Positions 46,101-55,215 of a stretch of DNA of 64,000 nucleotides are shown piece by piece (positions within the stretch are counted from its first letter, which is position 1; each line of letters starts with the position of its first letter). The stretch covers positions 62,001-126,000 of the forward strand of contig SADC01001145.1 of the NCBI GenBank assembly GCA_004194705.1. The letters run 5' to 3'. The position numbers and the translations under genes were made by a program. Below the pieces are notes generated by a model that had not been told where the DNA came from, searched no databases, and was given only the letters and a program-made list of their open reading frames with translations. This DNA comes from Ditylenchus dipsaci. Its lineage: Eukaryota; Nematoda; Chromadorea; Rhabditida; Anguinidae.

Positions 46101-47014
46101 ATTCTTGTAAAGCTGATTATTCTGTTTAAGTCTGGTAAATTTGTTTATTTGTTATTATATTTGCAATAAACATAATTTGTTACAGGTGCGCCGGGTCTGT
46201 CGAGTGTGCACTCAAAGCGATTAGAGTGGATGGAGAACCAATTCAAAGCGCTTTTAAAGCGCCATCTCAGCCAATCACATGGATGTGCTGACGGAACCAG
46301 TAAATTTGTTGTGCTCATGGATTTGATTGAAAGTATTTTTGAGGTGGTAAGCAAGTTTAACTAAATTTTCTGTTAAAAGCCTTATCGACTGATTTTCACT
46401 AATTTTGCCCTTTCAATTTCGTTTTATACAAACAATTTTGAGATCTACACAATTTCGACTAAATTAGAAATAAATCTGCTTTCCACTCACCTGATCAGAG
46501 AATTCATCAACCCCCATTATCCAAATCAGCTTGGAGAGCAAGGCCGTTTCTCTGAAAAGTTTGATTTCATTAAATTTGCTGTATAAACATGAGTTAAAAA
46601 ATGTTTTCTGAGACTTTGAGTCGAAAAATAGTGCAGTGAAAAATTATCAAAATAAAATTGCTTTGGTCCTCGTAGCTGATTTGACTGGGAAGGAGGGCTG
46701 TGGTTCAAGTGAGTGGCAGGATAATGTTTAAGTAGTTTCAGATTTTTTCTAAGTTATTAGACAATTCATAACAAAAGACTTACAAAAATTTTTTAGAACA
46801 AAACTTTTTTTCGAAAAATTAAATAGCGTTGTGAAATAAAATAAGCGAAAAGTAAGGCTTACCTTAGAACTTGACTCTATAACACTTATCGATTTTTTTA
46901 TTTTAGACTACATGTATGCTCATCTATCACCGTCTTGTTCGGCTATACTTTGGAAAGCAGCAATATGAGTGCCCCGTTTATGAGTCAATCATGCATAGTG
47001 AAATAACAAATTGA
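40124..47014 (+). CDS. divergent nuclear hormone receptor
   Basis: Eight exons: 40124-40286, 40794-40960, 41010-41191, 43477-43624, 43677-43810, 45995-46134, 46186-46346 and 46907-47014. They total 1203 nt with consistent phases, giving 400 aa. The DNA-binding domain has CSVC..CTGC and CPELAHC..CKACWMDRC, followed by LVVGAL, the standard nuclear-receptor signature. It is unusual: 15 rather than 13 residues separate the first Cys pairs, 8 rather than 9 residues lie before the third Cys of finger 2, and the P-box is CTGCRKF instead of CEGCKGFF. The ligand-binding part has HFDLLLHLELVKCYNIL, IFSQAFYSW..LVLPNGLVP, and a helix-8/9-like SISMEESILVKLIILF; the C-terminus is PVYESIMHSEITN. Three introns are 49-52 bp; two long ones hold nested transposons. 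The start is uncertain: the frame is open back to 40055. The acceptor of the fourth exon is weak. A poly(A) signal AATAAA is at 47124. It resembles nematode supplementary receptors; ligand and targets are unknown. Confidence 0.88.
41209..42517. mobile_element. pogo-like element with a foldback nested inside
   Basis: TA-flanked ends CAGATAAACCTGTATATAAG and CTTATATCCAGGTTCGACTG, with repeated TGATATAAGGCC units near the left end. It has no transposase frame; most of its length is the foldback at 41597-42290. It lies in an intron of the nuclear receptor. Confidence 0.7.
41597..42290. mobile_element. foldback element with TATATCGACCTAAAAT arms
   Basis: The left arm has ACACCCTATATCGACCTAAA and the right arm its inverse, each next to a C or G run and GGAGTATA / TATACTCC. 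The core has inverted GTCTAAGGTAAGTGAGTGCG and ACCCACATACCTTAGACG, followed by GTGACTCTGGATGCATG. The same core occurs at 36992-37090, 49076-49180 and 50965-51035. Confidence 0.7.
42908..42985 (-). ncRNA. tRNA-like fragment (SINE or tRNA relic)
   Basis: On the minus strand GATATCTCAGTTGGTTAGAA followed by CGCCGAC closely matches a tRNA D arm and A box. The T arm is degenerate and no full cloverleaf forms, so it is a relic rather than a working tRNA. Confidence 0.45.
44350..45158. mobile_element. hAT element carrying a BED-finger remnant
   Basis: Ends TAGGGTTGTCCA and AGACAACCCTA, with the 8-mer GGAAATAC duplicated exactly (44342-44349, 45159-45166). Both arms are arrays of CAACTTTGGCGCCAACTTTG. 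The interior keeps one short zinc-finger frame. Confidence 0.88.
44701..44970 (+). pseudogene. BED-type zinc-finger remnant with an in-frame stop
   Basis: The frame starts with an ATG after a TTTAG acceptor-like sequence. It reads GNPKYWSWQFF, then ATCKFCPAYYNG (Cys-x2-Cys), then meets TAG at 44833-44835 where a Zn-finger helix residue is expected. It continues in the same frame through HANLLKKPK to an acidic tail, EEEENVEENNIVEEIDEFDG, and a normal stop. BED fingers are the usual N-terminus of hAT transposases; the catalytic part is absent. Confidence 0.6.
45171..45994. other. nuclear-receptor intron sequence, no gene seen
   Basis: Contains a one-ended TACCGTATT-family fragment (AGAGTAAATACGGTG near 45773). 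Otherwise nothing recognised. Confidence 0.4.
46347..46906. other. last intron of the nuclear receptor
   Basis: Holds one copy of the dispersed ATTGCTTTGGTCCTCGTAGC unit near 46655; otherwise AT-rich. Confidence 0.45.
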
Positions 47015-47319
47015 AGTCAAATGTCAACTGTGTACTATTTCAAGTGTGTTGGTTAGCAATTACCTATTTATTATCACATAATTCTTGCCTATTCATTCTT
47101 GCCTATTTAGTCTATGTGTTTGAAATAAATAAAGTCATTATCTGTGGTTTAAAAGAAGGCCAAAATGAGATGTGTATTTCGAAGTCGCAGGTCTGTGCAG
47201 GATGTCAAAGTAAAGTTGGCCACAAATGGTCAGTTTGCAATGCGATTCTGATCAAATATCCTTGCCTTACAAGGGAACAGCCCAAACTGTGAACTTTGAC
47301 ACGTCAATTCTGGTACAGT

Positions 47320-47700
47320 AAACGAACGACACTCAGTTGACAACCTTTTTTTTTGGTTTTTTTTAATTTCATCAAAAATCCTTAATTTTGTGATAAAAAT
47401 TTTTCGAAAAGGAACCCCCTATACGAAAATATCATCCTAATTCCGAATCAGTTGAGATCAGATCAAAAAACTTTTTCTAGCTGAGATATCAACAAAAGTA
47501 GGTATATGGCGCAAAATTTCGGACTTATCCACTCAAAATTGCTATATCTCAGCTTAATTTTTTTTTGGTATGGTTTCAACGGATTCGAATTCAGAATGAG
47601 ATTCCGTATTGAAGGTGACTTTCCGAAATTCTTTTCTCACTAAATCAAGGATTTTTGATGAAATTTTGAAAAAAAAAACAAAAAAAGGCTGTCAGTTGGG
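47320..47700. mobile_element. inverted-repeat element
   Basis: TCATCAAAAATCCTTAATTT near the left end is matched inverted by AAATCAAGGATTTTTGATGA near the right end, followed by T or A runs and TTG(A/T)CAACC-like ends. The inner parts (GTATACG..TTCGAA) are only loosely mirrored. Confidence 0.55.
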
Positions 47701-47710
47701 TAGTTTCGAC

Positions 47711-47836
47711 AGTGAACCCTCGTGACGGCCCTCCATGAAACCGACCTTAGTGGGCCAGTTAATGGAAGGACCGTTAAATCGAGTTTGTATTTTTGATTAA
47801 TTTTCAAGAGCGCCGTTAAATGAAGGGTTTACTACA
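47711..47836. mobile_element. pogo-like MITE
   Basis: ACAGTGAACCCTCGTGACGG on the left and CCGTTAAATGAAGGGTTTACT on the right are decayed inverted ends of the CTCGATTTAACGGC type. Confidence 0.6.
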
Positions 47837-48221
47837 AATAGATCAAATATCAACGGAAAAGCTATTTAATTTTGAACAAGAATAACAATTTTGCTCAAAA
47901 AACAACAAATACTAATATTCACAGTTTTCGACTGCTTTTGCCGACTTTTGAATTTGTCATCACACCCCAGCCAAATTATCTACTTTCCTTTCCATCTTCG
48001 CGTTCTTTTTTCGAAGGGGCATTCCCGTGCGTGACACATAGAAAAGGCTGGGACGAGTACTTCTTTTATTTCTCGAACTATTTTATCATGCAGTTTTGTC
48101 TAAATTTTTTAAGTTTTCTGTCTAGTTTTCAAAAAAAGTAACATAAGATCATTGATATAAGTGAAAAATAAAACGATTCGAAAAATTCGCTGGTGCCCTT
48201 AACTTCTCAGAACGCACGGTA

Positions 48222-48568
48222 TACTTGCACGGGCGCCGGCCCCGGTGTGCGCCCGGAAAATTTTGAAAATATTGGGGCGCCGGCGCTGACTTCGAAAATT
48301 GCGTAGTCGGGCGCCGGCGCCCGGTTCTGACACGTGCTTTTAAAAAGCAAGAGCATTTTGACTTATAATAGCGAATTTATTGACATGTAAAATATTTAAA
48401 ATAAATAATTTGCGTAGCTACTTTTCTTATGTTTTAACTTGGCGCGCGACGCCAATTTTTCACATTTTTCGCGCCGGAGCCAACTTTTTTGTCAATGACG
48501 CCCGGCACCGATTTTCTTGGTTGACAAGGCGCCCGGCGCCGATTTTTTGGCCGTGCAAGTATGCGTAC
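48222..48568. mobile_element. GC-rich foldback element
   Basis: Ends TACTTGCACGGGCGCCGG and GGCCGTGCAAGTA are inverted. Both arms contain GGCGCCGGCGCCC-type units, giving a sharply GC-rich island in AT-rich DNA, with an AT-rich centre. No target duplication was resolved. Confidence 0.7.
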
Positions 48569-49706
48569 GGGCATGCTCTTTAAAAATGAGTGGGAGTAAT
48601 GGTATCTCAATCTAACCGAAAATCATTTGACACGACTTATTGATTCCCATTCCGTATTCCTTTTCCATTGCTACACTGTCACCGAACAGTTAAAGTTAAG
48701 ATTCTAAGTTGTCTGATTTTCAAAGCTTTGGCTAATCGCAATAAACTCCAAAACAGCATTTATTTTATTTTGGCTGATTTGGCTCAAAGTTCGGCTCAAG
48801 ATTTTAGACGCATTAACTGATGATCATTGTCTCAAGTAACAAAAAAAGCCCAAAAAAATTATCAGTACAGTGGAGCCTGGACACGGCCACCACCCGAGAG
48901 TCCCTTCCCGCATGAAATTGGACACTTTTTCACCTCGATTTTTGAAAGATTTTGCCTTTTCTGTTTCTACAGTCTGGTTACAAATATCGCAAAGATTTTG
49001 ATTTTTCTGATTGTTTTTCGAAAATTGAAATGTTTTGAAATTTAATAAACTAAAATTGGATATGAGGCCACTTTTTTGGAAAACCTATACCTCACATACC
49101 TCAGGCACTCAAATGGGACTCAGGATGCAGGAAATGTATGCATACCAGAGTTTATTTTTGCAGTAGGTCTCAGTATTCAAGACTACGTTCAAATCCTATC
49201 TTTTTTACTCTTTTCGGGACAGCGAGGTAATTTTGGACCATTCTCGGAACTCTAGCTTTCAATTTTTCTACGCGCGAACCGAAAATAGTGAAATTTTAGA
49301 TTTGGAACGACTATGCTCTGCAAGATGGCGATATCAGAATTTGCTTGTCGAAGTTCCCTTAGTAGATTTTTTTCCAACAACTTTTGAACTATCTGAAGAG
49401 GCATGCAAGTCCCATATCAGAATATTTCGAAAGGAAAATACCCGGTTAGTTTGAAGGAAAATTAAAATCGCAGTATAAAGGTATTAGCCGGGTCAAAACC
49501 CGCACCCTCTCGGGGGGGGAGGAGGGAGGGAGCGAGGCCAACCCTACTATTGACGTTACCGAGTTTTCCCCTCACTTTTGCTATTTGTTATCGGTCTACA
49601 TCTTTTAAAATTCAATTTATTCAATATACAAATCTTTTTTTAACAAGGCATCAGAATATTATTTTTCATTAATTCAATAAATAATGTGAAGAATAATTTT
49701 TTCATC
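48569..49706. other. intergenic with a decayed foldback core
   Basis: 49076-49180 carries a diverged copy of the CTCACATACCTCAGGCACTC / GACTCAGGATGCAGG core. A frame at 49233-49445 ends RIFRKENTR before a GTTAGT donor-like site and may be an exon fragment; no family is recognised. Confidence 0.4.
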
Positions 49707-49734
49707 AAAAGAGCCGCCACTCCTTATATAATAG
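49707..49734 (+). promoter_or_regulatory. core promoter block of secreted-protein copy C
   Basis: Reads AAAAGAGCCGCCACTCCTTA then TATAATAG, about 52 nt upstream of the ATG; identical to copy B. The 5' UTR word TTTCATTGTCATCGCCAGTT is shared as well. Confidence 0.65.
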
Positions 49735-49785
49735 AATTTTTATAATACATCATTTCATTGTCATCGCCAGTTTCATCTGCTAAAA

Positions 49786-50465
49786 ATGTATCTAGCCAGC
49801 CTGTTGGTGGTGTTTGCCATGTTTTTGGAAGTGCAACCTTGGGCCAATCACACTGTGTCGCCTGAACGAGTCGAAGTGAACAGGAAGATCAAGGCAAGGT
49901 TCTCTCAAATCGACCGCTCCGAGACCATTCCGGTGGCCACCTCAACAATTCTGAGACTGTGGATGACATCCTAAAGGCTAGTTTATATATGTCTCACTTT
50001 TTAGCATGATTATTTAAATACAGATTTTAGTAGAGATAAATACTGAAACACAGTAAAAAATTTCAGGCGATTGGAAAAAATGACCAAAGTTTTTTTCGAG
50101 ATGTGGTGCTGCTCAAAGGAATCAATGCTGTGGTGGCTAACAACCTAAGTCAACAAGCAAATGTGACCTCGAATGAGTTGAGCAGCTCGCTGCCAGACAG
50201 TGGCCAGTTCGGTGAACTTAATCAGGAGGACGAACGATACTTGTTTGCTATTTTGAAAAGCTTAGCCACTGCCTACCGCGACACTTTCAAGCAAGACTAT
50301 GGGATAGTCAAAGAAATCCACGTGATCCCAATCGCCGAGTATTCAATCACCGATATTAATCCTGTGGTTAAAAGGTGTGTGGTCGGTGTGCTCCACAAAG
50401 TTGATGGAAGATTGAGTGGCATTGCAGCTCTTTTGGTGAATTTCACGATGCCAGTGGTTGGCTAG
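49786..50465 (+). CDS. secreted protein of unrecognised family, copy C
   Basis: Two exons, 49786-49976 and 50067-50465, with a 90-bp intron that starts with GC (AAG|GCTAGT) and ends TTTCAG. Signal peptide MYLASLLVVFAMFLEVQPWA, then SPERVEVNRKIKARFSQIDR; exon 2 carries NLSQQANVTSNELSSSLP, AYRDTFKQDYG and VVGVLHKVDGRLSGIAALLV. About 196 aa if in frame. Exon 1 is 191 nt: one C is missing near 49930 relative to copy B, so the frame from the ATG runs into a TAA at the very end of exon 1. Exon 2 is intact. This copy has the shortest intron and may be closest to the ancestral structure. A poly(A) signal AATAAA is at 50543. Function unknown. Confidence 0.72.
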
Positions 50466-50639
50466 TGAAAGCGGATAATTGTGAAAAAATGTTAAAAATT
50501 TATAAAAAAACCATATGTGTTAATTTTAAAACGAATTTATGAAATAAAAATATTCTCTAAAACTAGAATCATAGTAGATTGGAAAACAGCTGTCGCATAA
50601 ATACGCTTTTTTAGTACGGTTCACATTTTCTTAAGAATA

Positions 50640-51040
50640 TATAATTTTGACCCTACTGGAGTATATTCCCACCACCCGCCCCCACCCCGCCCTGAATGAA
50701 ATTTTTTAAAGTGTTTCCAAACACCCTATATCGACCTAAAATCACCTCAGGAGTTCAAAAAAGACATTATTTTTAAGGCTGTAAGTACTTTCCCCTACAA
50801 ATTATTCTTTTACCTCTCCAAATCATTTATTCATACCCCAAATCGTAAAAATGAGTATTTTTCGGTGTTTTTATGTCGTACATTTTTTTCTTTTTATCAA
50901 TATGTAGCCCTGAATCTCTGGTTTCTCATAAGCTTTTGACTGACCCCTTGTTGTTGAGGTTTAAAAAGTTGGGGTTGAGATGCGCACACCCACATACCTT
51001 AGACGCAAATCACTCGAAAGGGACTCTGGATGCATGAAGA
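50640..51040. mobile_element. decayed foldback of the TATATCGACCTAAAAT family
   Basis: The left arm (GACCCTACTGGAGTATA, ACACCCTATATCGACCTAAA) and the core (GAGATGCGCACACCCACATA, GGGACTCTGGATGCATGAA) match 41597-42290, but the right arm is missing. 50775-50870 inside it looks like a worn copy of the Mutator-like arm (GGCTGTAAGTACTTTCCCC). Confidence 0.55.
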
Positions 51041-51044
51041 AAAA

Positions 51045-51815
51045 AAAATATAGTTTCATTGAAGACGCAGTCCAATATGGGACCTGATGGTGCAGTCGTA
51101 AGTATATTGCCTTGTTAATGCTATCGAGTTGGACTCCCACCATCTGCTTTTTGTTTTGTTCTATTTTTTGTTTCGGTTTTTACTGTTTTTATTACCGTAT
51201 TTCCTCTGATAAGCGCCCCCGCTCTAATAAGCGCGCACCCCATACTTTGAGGAACTATATCTCAGCCCAGAGCAAATATTTTGCAAACCTGTTTATTGCA
51301 TTTTCTTAACTCCAGGAGCTCTACCGATTCCACTTTTTAGATTTTGGTTGAGCACCCAAAAATTTCGAAATGGAATTCCAAATTTTCAAATTTTTTTGGG
51401 GTTTGAAAAATAAGCGCTCCAGTGCGCTTATTAGAGGAAATACGGTTTGTTCTTTGATGTATTTTCAAGCTTCGAATACTTTCATGCCATGGTGATGTTT
51501 CGGTTAGAAATGAAAAATGCTGAATTTGGATGACATGATGATACTGGTCACCAGCGAAAAATTGAGTAAAGCACAATAAACGATCACAGCAAGCATATTT
51601 AATAAATTCATTTTCTAAAAAGCAGTCGAAGCTTGAAAATACATTAAAGAACATAATATAGCATAAAAACCGAAACAAAAAATAGAAAAAAAACAAAAAG
51701 CAGATGATAGGAGTTGAACTCGAGAGCATTACCAAGGGAATAACTCACTGCCGACTGCAACAACAGATCAAAGATCATACTTGATTACGTCTTCAATAAA
51801 ACTATATTTTTCTAT
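51045..51815. mobile_element. foldback whose arms are tRNA-like modules
   Basis: The plus-strand module at about 51082-51150 has GATGGTGCAGTCGTAAGT, then GAGTTGGACTCCCACC, then CATCTGCTTTTTG. The minus-strand module at about 51695-51775 has TTGTTGCAGTCGGCAGTGAG, then GAGTTCAACTCC, then CATCTGCTTTTTG. A and B boxes, a pairing GATGGTG/CACCATC acceptor and a terminal T run fit a tRNA-derived unit. Flanks TTTCATTGAAGACGCAGTCC are also inverted. A TACCGTATT MITE is nested inside. Confidence 0.65.
51193..51446. mobile_element. MITE of the TACCGTATT family
   Basis: The left end TACCGTATTTCCTCTGATAA and the right end GCTTATTAGAGGAAATACGGT. The centre is shared with 21329-21560. Confidence 0.82.
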
Positions 51816-51989
51816 ACAACTATATACTTTCAAACGCATTTTTCACCCTCAAAATCGACTTTTCTGCAAAAAATAATTTTTATGTCTAAAAAGTATTTTC
51901 GATTCTTTATCAAAAAGTATATAAGGTTTCTCCAAATCGCATGGAAACTACCATATGTTTCATTACCAGTATTCTTTTACCGTAGTTTT

Positions 51990-52620
51990 TCTATTTCTGT
52001 CTTTTTTTAAAAAACAATACTGGCAACAACTGGCAACAATACAGGCCTCATAAGCGGATTCTCTTCGGTCTCTTCTCGCATCACAAGGTCGATATCTCAG
52101 ACGATAAGCTTGTTCATTGGATGAAGACGGCATACCTTGGCGCGCATTCCCTTGCTGAGCATATAACGACCATTTATTTCTTGAAGTGTTGATAGTGGAG
52201 CAGGACGAGTGTTTGCACTGGAAGTTTGTACGAAATTTCATGGCTCCAAGTCCAAAACTTAAAAAAAATACTTGAAGCAGTCGATGCATTCATAGATATT
52301 CCTATGCTTCTTGTAGACTCGATAACCGCTATCTTCTTTGACAGCCAGCATTTTATTAGCAAATTTAGTTTGCAGAGGCCTAAAACAAACGAAAGAAGTA
52401 ACGCACTGAGAAAAGGGTATAATCTTTCAAGATAAGTCCATAATTGAGGTAGAGATCAACAGTTGCTTCTTTCGGCATATGGCGGTATGCACGCATGTCT
52501 TGTTGTACTACTGCTTCAAGAAATTGACGACATCTTGCTTTGTAACCTTCGAATTTTTGATAAATTTTCGATCACGTCCGAGTTAGTCCACTGAAGTGCT
52601 TCATCTTAATGAACCCAGAT
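51990..52620 (-). pseudogene. broken coding remnant, possibly a transposon zinc finger
   Basis: Minus-strand segments include TKFANKMLAVKEDSGYRVYK followed by KHRNIYECIDCFKY, then EINGRYMLSKGMRAKVCRLH. Further upstream is YKARCRQFLEAVVQQDM. Stops and frame changes lie between them. The Y.C..C and C..H spacing resembles the FLYWCH-like fingers that accompany Mutator-type transposases, but the resemblance is loose and the family call is tentative. Confidence 0.35.
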
Positions 52621-53019
52621 AAATAAACAAACAGTAGAATGTTGAAAGAATATAAAACCTCATGAATTTGAAAAAAATCTATCAAAGGGCTTGAAAAGAA
52701 ACTTCGGTTTAAAAATTAAGAGAGATAAAACAGTAGGAAAAACACCCGACCGTCCTAAAAGTAATAGTGGATTTGAGAAATTCAAAAGCTTGGCGTTTAG
52801 GTGTGACGTTTAGCGGTTTTTGGGACATTTGTCCCGCACCCACAAAAATCAGCCAACGAAGGAACCTTTCGGGGTGTGATTTTGAAAACTATTATTGCAT
52901 ATTTTTGTAGAGCATATACACCGAGGAACACTTTTGAACGGTCATAGCTTTTCGTTTAGGCCGAATCCTAAAATTCTGTGAACGCAGAAGGACTCGACTC
53001 TTTATAGGAATTCGTTTGG

Positions 53020-53150
53020 TATATGATGTGAAAACACGATTTTTGCTAGTCCCCTCTGTGGTTTGGTCCTGGTTTGCGAGTATCATCTGGATGGCCAAAG
53101 CCAAACCATAGGGGAGACCAAGGAAAAATCGTGTTTTTCACATCACCGTA
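53020..53150. repeat. hairpin element with the dispersed CCTTGGTC motif
   Basis: TGATGTGAAAACACGATTTT on the left and its inverse on the right enclose CTCTGTGGTTTGG and CCAAACCATAGGGG. Small foldback MITE. Confidence 0.7.
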
Positions 53151-55215
53151 TTCTCTCTCATTGGCCTACATGTAGCTTTATTTTCAACCTTCTGAAAATC
53201 GATAAAATTAGGGGTCGATCTCGAGATTTTCGGTTGCTTAACCAAGATCTAAAAATGGAAAATTGAATCAAATTAAATTCCTAAAGATTCCTGAAGCTGC
53301 AAAATGGTTCGCGTCAGAAATTATACGCTGCGGGAGAAAAAAAGGAAGAGCTCTGTTGATGCTGTCATCCTTCGCTTCGGCCCTAGGTATCTTCTCTTTT
53401 TTGTTCCTTTTTCAGCCTTTGGTTTGAAAAATTCTGGCTCTTTTCTCTACCAGCTAAAAAAAATTTTGTACGAAACTTCAATGGACCAAAGATTTTTTTG
53501 AATTCTCAATCGTATAAAAGAACAGACAATTGTTTCTTGGGTTTTTGGTTTGACATATTATGTTTCTGATTGTGAAAACCGTCGAACGATTTTTTTGTAA
53601 TTCAATATAAATTATATCTTTTGCCAAAATCAGCTGTTTATCAAAAAATTCAAAAAATTGGCGTTGTAACTAAGGATATGGATTTTTTCTGGTGCAAAAA
53701 ATTCTTTTTGGTGCAAAAAGATTTTTTTTTTGGTGCAAAAAAGCTCTTTTTTGGTGCAAATTGAATCTTTTTTGGTGCAAAAAAGCTCTTTTTGGTGCAA
53801 ATTGAATCTTTTTTGGTGCAAATATGATCTTTTTTGGTGCAAATAATTTTCTTTTTGGTGAAAATAGTATTCTTTCTGGATAAAACTTTTTTTGCCCGTA
53901 TAATACTCGTTTTTGCCCATCGCGTATTTTTTTTGCCTGTAGGTTTTGAATGGCCGTAGAATATCCGTTTTTGCCCGTAGATTTCTCTTTTTCTGTTTTT
54001 TTCTGCCTGAAGAATATAAAATTTTGCGGAAATTCAAATTTTATGGTCAGAAAAGGACTTGGTTTGCTCAGAATCCCACCCCAGAGTGACCAAGTTTGTT
54101 TTTTGGGAATTTATTTAAGGGGGAGTAAACTTATTGCGAAAATTAGATTGCGCGCATCAAAATCTTTTTTCGATCGGCTCAATCTCTCAGAATCCGGATT
54201 CCGCCATTTAGAACCAACTTTATTATTGGTTCAGGGTACCTAAATACTAGTTGCTAATGGTTTTAAAGGGTGAGGTATACTCATATATGCATTGCCTAAG
54301 TCACAGGTTTGACTACCACTGGCTGCACACCTTTTTTCTCTCATTTTATTTACAAGTTTAGTGTTAAAATGATCCTCACACTCTTGACTATCCAACAAGA
54401 TCATCAGAGCATGCTTTTACACATACTGAAGCTTGTATTCAGGCTAAAAGTAAGCTAAATTTCTTAAAATCGACGTTTTTCAGGTTTTTCTTTGATTAGT
54501 TACATTGAAATTTTTCTAAATTTTACAAGTCACACTTTTTATATACCAAAATGTGGCCACAAATCTATGCTTTCATTTGAGCTATCAAACAGAAGGAAGT
54601 TAGTAGGAAGTTGAATCTAAAATTCAAAAAACATCCAACAATTTCCAATTCCATGCACTCCCACCCAGGGCTGTAACCCAAAATTTGCGAGATTCCCCAA
54701 AAATTTGTTGTTACCCTAAAATTCCCCAAAATTTGTTCTGTAACTGACGTTTTTTCGGAAATTGAGGCAGTTTCTGACACCAAAGCAGTGCAGTCAATGA
54801 TTGCGATCCATTTCTCGACAGTTCTTGACTCTAGAAGTCAGTAAACTTAATATAAAAAGAAAGGTGTGCGCCTAGCGGGATAAAAACTGTCGATTTAGGG
54901 CGATGCGTACATAAAGTGTTACCCCTCCCCCCTCATTGAGTGCTTCTAAATGGCGGAATCCGGATTCTGAGAGATTGAGCCGATCGAAAAGAATTCTGAT
55001 GCGCGCAATCTAATTTCGCAAAAAGTTTACTCCCCTTAAATAATTCCCAAAAAACAAACTTGGTCACTCTGGGGTAGGATTCTGAGCAAACCAAGTCCTT
55101 TTCTGACCATAAAATTTGAATTTCCGCAAAATTTTAAAATCTTCAGGCAGAAAAAATAGAAAAAAAAAGAATTTACGGGTAAAACCAATATTCTACGGTC
55201 ATTCGAAATCTACAG

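Noticed and set aside
54565..54783. 72-codon minus-strand frame in the loop of the large foldback
   Set aside because: Composition follows AAATTTG(T/C)..CCCC repeats (CCCAAAATTTG); no motif.
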